From Amorphophallus konjac (Eukaryota > Streptophyta > Magnoliopsida > Alismatales > Araceae), in the NCBI GenBank assembly GCA_022559845.1, contig CM040128.1, positions 180,209,691-180,273,690 on the forward strand: 64,000 bases of DNA, in the 5' to 3' direction. The notes beneath the pieces were generated by a model. It did not search any database, was not told the DNA's origin, and saw only the letters and a program-made list of their open reading frames with translations. The translations under genes and the position numbers were made by a program. Of this stretch, positions 12,083 to 21,688 are shown one piece after another (positions within the stretch are counted from its first letter, which is position 1; each line of letters opens with the position of its first letter).

Positions 12083-12643
12083 CTACAACTCTCCATGTGT
12101 GATCCATGTGTCCTCAGTAGCGGGTCGTCCTCTCCATCGCACTAGGTAGCGCGGGTAAGATCCACTCCTGGTAACTATCACTTTCTCGTCCAGTATACGT
12201 TCTATATGCTCACGCTGCCGTAACAAGGGGGCTGGATGTGGACACTCAGGTGTGGGATCACTCTCAAGGGGAGGAGATGGCTCGAAAGGCTCACTAGGGA
12301 TCACCGCTGGGTCCCTGTATGCAACTAGATCCGATACATTGAAAGTAGAGCTTATACCGTATTCCTCGGGTAGGTCCACAACATACACATTAGATCCAAC
12401 GCGTTTCAACACTCTAAATGGACCGGCTACGCGAGCTTGCAACTTCTTAACGGTTCCAGAGGGAAACCGTTCAGGTCTTACCCTGATCATGACATATTCG
12501 CCCTCCTGGAACTCTCGGTGGTGTCGGTGGGCATCGGCTAACTCCTTGTACCGTGCATTGCTGGCCTCAACTGTGATGACGGACATCGTCATGCAGACTC
12601 CTAACATGATTAGTAAAAGAAAAGAAGCACAGGATGCACACAC
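12083..12643 (-). CDS. Integrase C-terminal (GPY/F) domain and chromodomain of element H
   Basis: A 186-codon minus-strand ORF. About residues 25-115 are the C-terminal region of chromovirus integrase: SNARYKELADAHRHHREF, then GEYVMIRVRPERFPSGT, VAGPFRVLKRVGSNVYVVDL and FNVSDLVAY. A Pro/Ser-rich spacer follows. The end is a chromodomain, HIERILDEKVIVTRSGSYPR then YLVRWRGRP and EDTWI. The HHCC and DDE integrase core that should precede it is missing, so this cannot be a working integrase. The first 20 or so residues are junk from the deletion joint. It could be made as a separate targeting peptide, but nothing in the sequence shows that. The domain call is strong; translation is uncertain. Confidence 0.85.
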   Translation of the reverse strand: MCASCASFLLLIMLGVCMTMSVITVEASNARYKELADAHRHHREFQEGEYVMIRVRPERFPSGTVKKLQARVAGPFRVLKRVGSNVYVVDLPEEYGISSTFNVSDLVAYRDPAVIPSEPFEPSPPLESDPTPECPHPAPLLRQREHIERILDEKVIVTRSGSYPRYLVRWRGRPATEDTWITHGEL

Positions 12644-12720
12644 GACCTAACATGCTTAGCAAAAGAAAAGAAACACACGGATGCACACACGACCCTAAAC
12701 AACCCTACAGTTAGTAAAAC
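12600..12720. repeat. Short direct repeat between the two coding blocks of element H
   Basis: Two copies of a unit of about 55 bp with CCTAACATG.TTAG.AAAAGAAAAGAA and GGATGCACACACGAC, followed by partial copies. It marks the joint where the pol core was lost. Confidence 0.7.
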
Positions 12721-12724
12721 CCAA

Positions 12725-14629
12725 TCATATGCAAGGTGGTCCAGGACATCCGAATGTATGCCATGCATGCATTTGACATAACCGGAGGTTAATGTCATGG
12801 TAGACTCCTAGACATCCTACGATGCACCAACCATGGACATGGGGTTTGGATGTGGGAAGTTCGGGAGGCTTGGGTGGTTGAGGTGGGCCGGGGAAACCAA
12901 AGTCTTCATTACCCCCAAATGACGGTTCGGACCTATTGCCATGTGAAGGTTGCCAGGCCCGAGTAGGAGGGGTGTGATAGTGGACTTCTTTAAAGAGGGG
13001 GAATGGAGGTTGTGGGCCAAGGGGCCCGTGAAGAAAGGGATCGAAGGGATCAAAGAATGTGTGACCCCTCGATATGGATTCCCTCATCTAAAGATCCCAT
13101 GTGTGGAAGTCTAGAAGGTGTTGTTGATCTCCTTCATCTTTGAAGGGAGATGAGACGGTGGGGGTATGATGGTGGACTCTCTCAAAAAGGTGGAGTAAAT
13201 GTGGTGGGTCACGGGGTCCACAAGAGAATGGGTCGAAGGGATCAAAGAAGGTATGACCCCTCGGACTAGGCTTCCACAAATAGCTGTCCCACATTTGGAA
13301 ATCTTGGAGGTGTAAATGATCACCTTCATTCATTGTGAGAGGTGGGACGATAGTCATAGGTAGAAAGTAAGATTCCTCCCTTGGGCAAAAGGAAATGAAG
13401 TCGGACTCGGCCGGCATAGGGAGGAGTAGAAGAACCTCCGTGGTAACATGACCCATGGTGTACACGGAGGTGATGGACCCTAAAGTGGGATGGGTGAAAC
13501 TACGACCTGTGGGTCGGTCGAAGCCTGGAGCCAACAAGTGCGTAAATGTCCACTGCCGATCTAACCCTTTAAGAAGGTCATCCAATGTATCCACATAGTG
13601 ACTAGACCGAAAAATGGTGTGAAATGAATTGATTGGCACCAGAGGTAGGATAGGGTCCATAGATGGGAAGGGAAGTGGGACCAAGCCCTTCTTGAGCCAG
13701 CTAAGAAGCGGCTCGGCTATGACAAGCATACCCGTTAGAAACACGGGTGGCTCGGGCTGAGGTGGCTTAGAATAAAGATCGGAGAGTGGGGCTTCTCCAA
13801 CCCTTTTGTCCCTTATGGCTAGAGATGTCCAAGTAGGACAGTGTCCGGCGTAGTGGCCGAACCCCTGGCAGCGATAACACTGCTGTCGTGACCCACTACG
13901 CTCCCTGATAAGTGGGTCCCTACCCTTATCCTCCTGACGGACATGGGGTGTAGGCAATAGGGCTCTCGTGGGTGGGAGAAGATGATCCACTATGATGGGG
14001 AGAGGGCTTGGGGACTCCGTTGATGGGGCCGGGTTAAGACTACCGACGATGACCTCCTTAGGCTCGGGTAGGAGTACATCACTAGGAGTACGTGTCCTAT
14101 CCACCCCATCCAACCGGTCCAAAATTATTTGCATAAGTTTGGCAACGGAGTGGGTTGGAATAGGGATATCATGGTGGGCTCGCCCGTAGTCAACTGTCCT
14201 AGGATTGGGTCTTGGCTCATCTACGTGTAGGACTCTTTGCCTCCGACTAGAACCGACTTGGTTGGAAGTGATTGGGTGGGGCCGGTTAGAGGTGACCGGT
14301 TGGGGCACGTAGACCTTCCTAAGCTCTCTCTTCATGTCCCACCATGACTCGATGGGCCATTGCCCCCTAACCACTCTCATTCTTTCGATGTAATCCCACT
14401 TTTCGATAGCCTCATGAAGAAGCCGCTCTTTGGCGAAAGAGAATTGCATTGCCTCGGGCATAGTATAACAATCAAAGTAGGTGTCCATGGTGGCCTCCCA
14501 CTTGAGGTAGATGCCCGGGTCATTGGAGCTAAAAAAATCTGAGGCTTCAGGCCTACAGAAGCGGACAGGATGGTTGCCAAGCCCATGGGTGTGCCAACGG
14601 TCATATCGCCCGGGTGATTGGGACTCCAT
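12725..14629 (-). pseudogene. gag-like polyprotein with CCHC knuckle and family-specific segment, element H; one in-frame TAG
   Basis: One minus-strand frame of 635 codons, open for 513 residues from the ATG at 14629. It is stopped by TAG at 13090-13088 and then open again to 12725. Residues 20-110 resemble the chromovirus gag domain (DPGIYLKWEATMDTYFDCY, then IESWWDMKRELRKVY). Residues 251-264 are a perfect CX2CX4HX4C zinc knuckle (CYRCQGFGHYAGHC) for RNA binding. From about residue 285 comes the segment shared with A, F and G: VIAEPLLSWLKKGL, SFTHPTLGSITSVYT, HVTTEVLLLLPMPAESDF, RGHTFFDPFDPF, and finally MHAWHTFGCPGPP. The RGHTFFDPFDPF block is present twice, so there is an internal duplication, and the TAG lies in it. 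I do not recognise this segment, and no protease DTG or RT motif is present. Confidence 0.8.
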
Positions 14630-14992
14630 GAGAAATTGGGGAACTACATGTTAGACATGCCGACACTTGGACAAGACTGATTGACTCTTATAGGACTACA
14701 CGAACTAGAAGACACCGACTAATGCCAACACTCACTAATGCAAAAAAATGATGCACGTAGACCTAACCAATATCCGGTACGTGGCGGAGATAAGCAATCC
14801 GAAGATCACTCGCGCAAGTACGCTACCTTCCCGATAGGCATAACCTAATGTTCGGGCAACGCCTTTTAATATACCGGGCTATTGGGTGAAATGCAATTTG
14901 AAAACATTTTTTTTTTGTTTTGAAAGTAATGATGGTTCTAGACTCGACTTAGACCATGATGCATGCAAGACTTATGCAAAGACTACCCTAGA

Positions 14993-15013
14993 CTCAACTT
15001 GTCTCTGATACCA
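14993..15013 (-). other. Primer-binding site of element H
   Basis: The minus strand reads TGGTATCAGAGACAAGTTGA, an initiator-Met type primer site, three bases inside the 5' LTR end. Confidence 0.88.
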
Positions 15014-15016
15014 AAC

Positions 15017-17307
15017 TGATGCGGGACGGACTAAGGAGACGACACTATATGGTGCCACCCTCGGACTCTAGATGAAGACACGACCAGCAACACACACCAG
15101 GGAGACACTAAGCCCGACACTACGAGGTCCTACTGTGAAACGTCGCTAACAGAAGTGGAAGCTCACTCGTCGTCCCAAGCGAGGGAAAGCGCGGACCGTG
15201 CGCGGTTAAGGAACCGGCGGAGGTCAAGGGTAGTCCGACTCAACTTCCGGACTCGGATCGAGTCGCGGGACGGGTCACTCTCACTCTCACAGCGGTGACA
15301 TGGACACACGGGCTAGTACCTACACTCTCGACAGCGGCCTAAGACCATATACTAGCTAAGCAATGTAACGCCAAGGAGTTAAGACCTTTACCTCCACGCA
15401 CCCGGCGTGGCGAAGACACCCCGGCTGACTTATGGACCCCCGGTTAACATAATTCACAGTGGTACAAAGAGATTCGACCCACTCCACGCAGGGAGATAAA
15501 AGGTCACATGTGGGGCCCGAGGATCACGCAAATCAGGTTGACGGGCAGCATCTTGATGTCATCTCGACGCGCCGAACTCCGCGTTCTCGTGCCTTCCGGA
15601 CGGCACAATCAATGGGCTGTGGTGCCCACAAGCTGTCCTATCCTCCGGGTCTGGCGGGGTGGGTCCCACTGTAATGGGGACCCCTGGCAGCACGCTTCCT
15701 GGACGGCGGCCAACCGGCGACACTCACCGGAGGCCGGGTGCCTCTGGTTCCCAAGTGGAGAGGATGCTGTCCACGAGCTGATGTTGCTGTTTCAGCAGTG
15801 CGCGCTCCGGCGAAAACGGCTGCTGCGATCGGCCCCGTCGCCAGAATGCGACGAAACTAGTGCCATTGGAGAGAGGATTCGAAATCCTTCAATCTAGGGC
15901 CAGTGGACTCTTCTGAACCTGCGCGGACCTGAGCTTTAACTATTTTTCAATTCTCTGCTCCATAGCTCCCGAAATCTCAGATCAGCATATCAGTTTCCTA
16001 TAAATGGCCATTGACCGCCTACGTACATTTGGATTCAGGCTTTGAGCTCGTCTTAGACGTTGTAGGGAATCAAACCACGAAACTGGGTCTATTTTTATAA
16101 TTTGATTTAGAGGGGGCTGCGATTTGTTATGAGTTTTGGGGTGACTGGTGGTCGGAGCTGGGAACAGGAGGACAGAACTGTAGATGGGTCTGAGAATGAT
16201 TTTTAGAAAATATGAGATGGGCGAATCAAAAATTAAGAAAAATCATGGATTGAGGGGTGGATGGGTGGAACCCCAAGTAAAATTGGGCGAACTAACAGAA
16301 ATCAAAAAGTGGATCTAAGACGTGAAACTTAGGGCGGAGGTGAACCTGGATAGAACTCTGGCAGAACAGAAATGGAAGAGTGGACAAATATCAAAAAATA
16401 GGAAATGGGATCTGAATACTGGCCTGATTTTTTTGGGCGGATAGGAACATCCCAGGAACAACTCCTCCAAATTTAGTAGCCAAATGAGCTCGGGGAAGAC
16501 CTGTGAATTTTGAACAAGCTGCTGTGGTACTACACAGGCAGAACTCCGTTGATGGCGATGGCGGTGCGGTGGCGGCTCGTGGCGGTGGCGGCGATCGTCG
16601 GAACCGATAAACTAGGCATCACACCTCAGAATGGAAGCCTTCACAGCATCCAAGGGGGAGAGGGAGAGGAGAAGGGGGTACACCAAGCTGGAGCTCCAAG
16701 ATTTTCTTCCAATTCAAATGGCATTAATTCAAGAAAATGGTAATTACATGCCTTATATATGACTCCCACCAAACTCATCCTCCACCGTTGGATCTAGGGG
16801 TTGGGGATGGATGGCTAGGATGGAGTTTGATCAAAATACAACAAAATATTAAACAAAAAGGAGAGGGGGGCCCACCTTGACCAAGGAGGGTCAAGGGGGG
16901 GACATGGTAGGTGGGGTTGGTGGCCTCCCATGTGGACTTTTCAAGTCCATTGTCCCCCTCCCTTGGCCCACCCTTCTAGAAGCCTCCATGGAGGGTTGAC
17001 TGACCCCACAGGAGCCCTAGAGCTGAGGTGGCGCAATGGGAGTGGAGTGGGGGCCCGTGGGACCCAGGGATCCCCATTTTGCACATAAGCCCCTCGAACT
17101 ATCTAAATTACACACTGACGAAAAGAAAATAAAATACATTACACACAAATAAAAATCCCCAAAAATATGATAAATGCTATGACTCAGTGGGGAACCTCCA
17201 GACTGTCTCCGAGCCATAGGGATGCTCAGGTGGCTCGAGTCGTGCTCCTCGTGCGGTACCGGTGGCTCGCCGGCTCGTGTCTCGCATGCGCTCGGGTGTC
17301 CGCACCA
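15017..17307 (-). repeat. 5' LTR of element H
   Basis: 2291 bp, pairs with 9705-11996. Carries the palindrome CCACGC...GCGTGG at 15394-15410 and a minus-strand TATATAAGG box at 16753-16760, the likely element promoter. Confidence 0.93.
16753..16760 (-). promoter_or_regulatory. TATA box of 5' LTR, element H
   Basis: The minus strand reads ATATATAAGGCATG. It aligns with A's box at 4284-4290 and H's other LTR at 11442-11448. Confidence 0.55.
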
Positions 17308-17312
17308 AAGTT

Positions 17313-18156
17313 CTCAGGCAGATCCTAATCTACCCGGTCTGTTCTGAGCCAGAGAAGTCTGCCTGTTCTAAATTCAGCCTCGGCAAATACAGAGACATGA
17401 AAATTCTTGTAATAAAAGGTGGTTGAAGATCTCTAAGCTAGCTTTGCAACGACGCTGGTTTCACGTCGGAGTTGATCGCAGCAAGTGTTTTTGCTGGGTC
17501 GCGTAGTGTTGAAACTACACCATAGGTCCGGGGACAGCAAGCAACAACATCCCACAGGCTGACCATCTCGCCTTCCACAAGGTGAACCGGCGCATCCCCC
17601 TCCTAGGGATTGTTCCCCCAGGGGTCCCCTTCACAGCGGTACTACTCCCGGCCCAATCGGCCCTCCGACGAGGACGTGGACCCCACGTTTATCGGCACGC
17701 GCTACCACCAGAGCTGCCCAAATTGTTGCATGTCAACCCAAGCTTGTAGTCCAGGGTTATTATTGTCGCCCTTTACCTCCCTACGTGTAGTGGGAAATAA
17801 GACCTTTGCTGTAATTATGTCTTACCATTGTACCGGGAATACGGGTCTTGGTCGGGATCATCTTCCCCACGCCCGGAGCGTGGAGGTATCGCTTCCGCTC
17901 CCCTCTTTGGCATTTGCTTTACTCGTATATATTTCTATATACTGTTGCTTGCATGTGATAGGTCCTAGCTCGTTATAATTTTATCACCGCCGCGAGAGTG
18001 AGTGAGTGGGACCCGTCCCGTGACTCGATCCGAGCATGCGAAAAAGCCGATACCTGAGACTCATTCCCAGTTTCTCAACCGCGCACATCCACGCATTTCC
18101 CTCGCTCAGGGACGTCCGCGAGCTAGAGTCCCAGGTTCGCGTTCCATCCCGCATCA
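17313..18156 (+). repeat. 5' LTR of element F, second part
   Basis: Continues the LTR after H and matches 27704-28558. Ends ATCCCGCATCA directly before the F primer site. Contains the CCACGC...GCGTGG palindrome at 17867-17883. Confidence 0.9.
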
Positions 18157-18159
18157 AAT

Positions 18160-18180
18160 TGGTATCAGAGCAAAGTTGAG
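18160..18180 (+). other. Primer-binding site of element F
   Basis: TGGTATCAGAGCAAAGTTGA, initiator-Met type, three bases after the LTR end. Confidence 0.9.
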
Positions 18181-18464
18181 TCTAGGGTAGTCGGTTAGTC
18201 TGTCCAAGGTGTCGCATTGCATTCCGATACCCAGTATATCAAAAGGTGTTCCCGGAACGATAGGTTACGCCTATTGGGAAGGTAGCACACTTACATGAGT
18301 GCGATCTTTGGATCATACCTCCGCCACATACCGGATACTGGTTGAGTCTAGGTTTGTAGTCGAGTCTACATTCCAACTTTGCATTGTTGTTGTAGGGTCG
18401 TGTCTAGTCAGTTTGTCTTGTCACCAAGTGTCGGCATGGCCATCCTATAGCTCCCCCGTGTCCC

Positions 18465-20009
18465 ATGGATCCCCAAAATCCCACGTCATATGAATGGTGG
18501 CGAGACACCCAAGGATGGGGAATCCAACCCCACCACCTCCGTAGGCCCGAAGCCCCGAACTTCTATGGCTCCACGGTCCCGAGCGACTACCTAGAGTGGG
18601 AAGCCGCTATGGACAAATACTTTGAGTGTTATGTTATGTCCGATGCCATGCAAGTCAACTTTGCCCCAAGGTGGCTTTTTTACGAAGCCTCCAAAATATT
18701 GAGGGACATAGAATGCTTGAGGGAAATTAGGAGGCAATGGCCTATAGAGTCATGGCGTGAGATGAAGAGCGAGCTTAGAAGGGTCTACCTACCTGCCCCA
18801 GTCACCTCCAACCGACCCCACCCAATCACCTCCAACCAAGTGGGTCATAGTCGGAGCCAAAGAGCCCCACATCTAGACGAGCCTAAGCCCAATACTAGGC
18901 CGAGTGATTATGGGCAAGTCCATCACGATACCCCTACTCCAAACCCCACCATTGCTGAACTTTTCAAAATCATGTCAGATAAGGTGGATAGGATGTGTGC
19001 CCAGATTGACGGACTCATGCCCGAGTATAGGGAGGTCGTAGCCGGTAGCCTCAACCCGGTGCCACCCCAAGAACCTCTTCCCCTCAAGGAGGACACTCCT
19101 TCTCCACCCGTGAAAGCTCCTTTGCCCCCACCCTCCCCTTCCGATCTTTATTCGGAGCCACCTCATTTGGAGCCACATCAGCTAGAGCCACCCGTACTTC
19201 TAACGGGAAAGCTAATCATCGCCGAGCCACTACTTAGCTGGCTCAAGATAGGCTTGGTCCCTAGACCGCCTTGCTACCCATCCATGGACCCCGCACTACA
19301 ACTAGTGCCCGTCAACTCATTCCACACCACTCTTTGATCTTCTCACCATGTTGATACATTGGAAGACCTCATTAAGGGATTAGACTGGCAATTGACATTG
19401 ACGTGTATGTTGGCCCGATGCTTCGACCAACCTAATCATCGTAACTTCATACATCCAGCCTTAGGGTCCATTACCTCCGTGTGCACCGTGGGTCATGTCA
19501 CCACGGAGGTTCTTTTATTCCTCCCCATGCCGGGAGAGCTGGATTTCATTCCACTTTTCTCGAGGGAGGAACCTTATTTTCTACATATGACTGCCGTCCC
19601 ACCGATCACAATGAATGAAGGTGACCATTTACACCTTCAATTCCAAACATGGGACCGTGACATGAGAGAACCCATCTCGAGGGGTCACACATTCTTTGAT
19701 CCCTTCGACCCCTTCTCTAGTGAACCCCTGGACCCACCATATCTACGCCACTTCTTCCGGGAAGTTCACTATCCACCCCAGTCCGCCTACACTCCGCAAG
19801 GAACCCGTTCATGGGGTACGAAAGAAAGAGCATTCAACCCTCCTGGCCCACCCAAACCTCCCAAATCCAAAAGGTCGTCAGTGCATGAGTGGTGCACTTT
19901 GGGATATCTAGGAGTCCATGATTCTACTGACATTTGGTTCCGTCTTGTGTATGCATGGCACACATTCAGATGTCCTGGTCCACCATTGCATAGGTATGGG
20001 TCGGTCTAA
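18465..20009 (+). pseudogene. gag-like plus family-specific ORF of element F, one in-frame TGA
   Basis: A single frame of 515 codons from ATG at 18465, broken only by TGA at 19335-19337. Residues 1-112 match the gag-like part of A and H (FYGSTVPSDYLEWEAAMDKY; IESWREMKSELRRVYLP). Unlike H there is no CCHC knuckle: the text passes from a Pro-rich linker to SDLYSEPPHLEPHQLEPP and the shared IIAEPLLSWLKIGLV block. Past the stop the frame stays open for 216 codons with SFIHPALGSITSVCT-like text, HVTTEVLLFLPMP, RGHTFFDPFDPF and VYAWHTFRCPGPP. The TGA lies after NSFHTTL, exactly where A has TGA and where G and H have CGG. Gag-like part: family resemblance. C-terminal part: unknown. Confidence 0.8.
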
Positions 20010-20245
20010 TAGTAGGTTTGTTTAGGGTCTTGTGTGAGTCTGTGTTTTTCTTTATTTGTTCAGAGTCTATACATAGATGTGTCGAGCAGTCACATAGTCG
20101 GTCTCATGTCAGCTCGCGATGTTAGTCCATTTTGAGTATGAGGCAAGTCGGGTCTAATGCGTACGTTGTAGACTTGCCGGAATTTGGGATCGACTCTACC
20201 TCAATATCTCGGAACTAGTCACACACAGGGACACATCGGTGATTC

Positions 20246-20486
20246 CTAGTGAGTCATTAAGCCATCTCCTTCCTTTAAGAGTGACCCCACCCCGGAGTGT
20301 CCACCACTAGCCTCATTCCCACAGCAGCATGTGCATATCGAATATATACGGGATGAGCAGGTGATGATTACTTGGAGTGGAGCGTACTCCGCTCTACTTG
20401 GTACGGTGACAGATCCGCAGGAGCCATACGAGCAGCCACACCCCTTACTCGACGGGGTCGAGTTCTTCCCACCCGGGGAGAATTGA
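20246..20486 (+). pseudogene. Chromodomain relic of element F
   Basis: Plus-frame reading HIEYIRDEQVMITWSGAYSA, homologous to the start of H's chromodomain. The second half (LVRWRG...TW in H) is replaced by other sequence ending LLDGVEFFPPGEN. The TGA stop of this frame is the first three bases of the 3' LTR (20484-20486). The hairpin at 20448-20462 and the PPT CACCCGGGGAGAAT lie inside the frame. Confidence 0.65.
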
Positions 20487-21688
20487 TGGGAATCAACACC
20501 GAGCACTAACATTTTATTTTTGTATTTGTATCTTTTTTGTTTGCATTCATATCCTTGGGTTAATTGGGTTGCAATTGTAAGGCATTATAAGCCAATTTTT
20601 TAGTCTTTAGGAATCTTTGGATTTCTATGTAAAATGCCAGTAGGTCCAGCAGGGTCCCCCACCCTCTTTCCCATTGGTCCACCTAGGATCATGGGCCATG
20701 TGGGGCTGGTTCAAAGTTTAAGATTAGACTTGGACCAAGGGGACAAGAAGAGGAAAATTCAAAATTGATTACCCCATTTTCAAAGGGGCGCCCCCCGTTT
20801 AATGTATTTTATTCATGTTATATTTTTTTTATTTTGGTCATTTGACCACATGGGGATTAATTATCCTATCCCTTGTTTACCCCGCCCTAACCCTAGATCT
20901 AGGGATAGTTTAGGTCTTTTATACATTTCTATATAACCTTTGTATTTTCCATTTTGTGGGAATTAATGAAGAATTAAGCATTTGCTCCAAGAATTACCCA
21001 AGGGCGCCCCATCTCTCTCCTCTCCCCTTGCAGCTGGATTGATGTATTCTTAGGGTGGATTCCCTAGAAAACTTGGTGGATTCCAAGGTGTATCTCCCCT
21101 CTGAGTGTGAAGCTCCGCCGCCGCCGCCATCGAGCCGCCATCACACCACCACCGCCTCGTCGTCGCAGATCTGTCCATTACGGGATAGAGTTCTAAAGCC
21201 TGATTTTTATCTCCTCATCAGAAGATCAGATAGCGCTAAAAATTGGAGGGTACATTCCCCACGTTTCCCCCAACCTCCACAAAAAAATTCACATTTTTCC
21301 TCCCTTGTTTACCTTCCTTTACTATTTATTCCCCCCGATCTACAGATTCTATCTCTGTTCAGATCTGTGTTCCAGCAACCCCTCTGTTCGTCCTTTTGAC
21401 TCCCTTTCCAATTTCAAATTGATCTAAAATTTACTGTGTTTTCTGTCCACCAAAACCCCTTTCCCCAAATTTTCCCACGATTTTAGGAGTTCATTTACCC
21501 CTCATAAAAATCTCTGTGAAAACCGATTTCTATTCTGTCCAGTGCAGTCCAGATCCGACCCCTCTCCACCATAAAATCCATTTCCCCTCTCAAACCACCT
21601 CATAAAAATACACAATAATTATTCTCGTGTTCCTTACTTCCCCCTCCATCTCTCATAAAAATCCCAACTCCCAGATCCATAGTTTGAG
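20484..21688 (+). repeat. 3' LTR of element F, first part
   Basis: Begins TGATGGGAATCAACACC right after the PPT and matches 8503-9686. TATA box at 20930-20936. TTGAG at 21684-21688 is the left target-site copy for G. Continues at 27687-28558. Confidence 0.9.

Larger units (their letters stand above)
9705..17307 (-). mobile_element. Element H: most complete member of the chromovirus-like non-autonomous family
   Basis: 7603 bp, flanked by AAGTT at 9700-9704 and 17308-17312, inserted in the 5' LTR of F. The LTRs 9705-11996 and 15017-17307 differ by few substitutions by eye. The primer site is beside the right LTR, so transcription runs on the minus strand. The interior holds a gag-like ORF with a CCHC knuckle, the family-specific segment, and an integrase C-terminus with chromodomain. 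The pol core between them is absent. Confidence 0.93.

Noticed and set aside
13088..14629. A 513-residue open frame that could be taken for a host gene
   Set aside because: It lies between an LTR pair with PBS and PPT, has a gag-type CCHC knuckle, and has relatives in three neighbouring elements.
9705..18156. F's 5' LTR as a giant 9.6-kb LTR
   Set aside because: H inside it has its own LTR pair and AAGTT duplication, and removing it restores the match to the 3' LTR.
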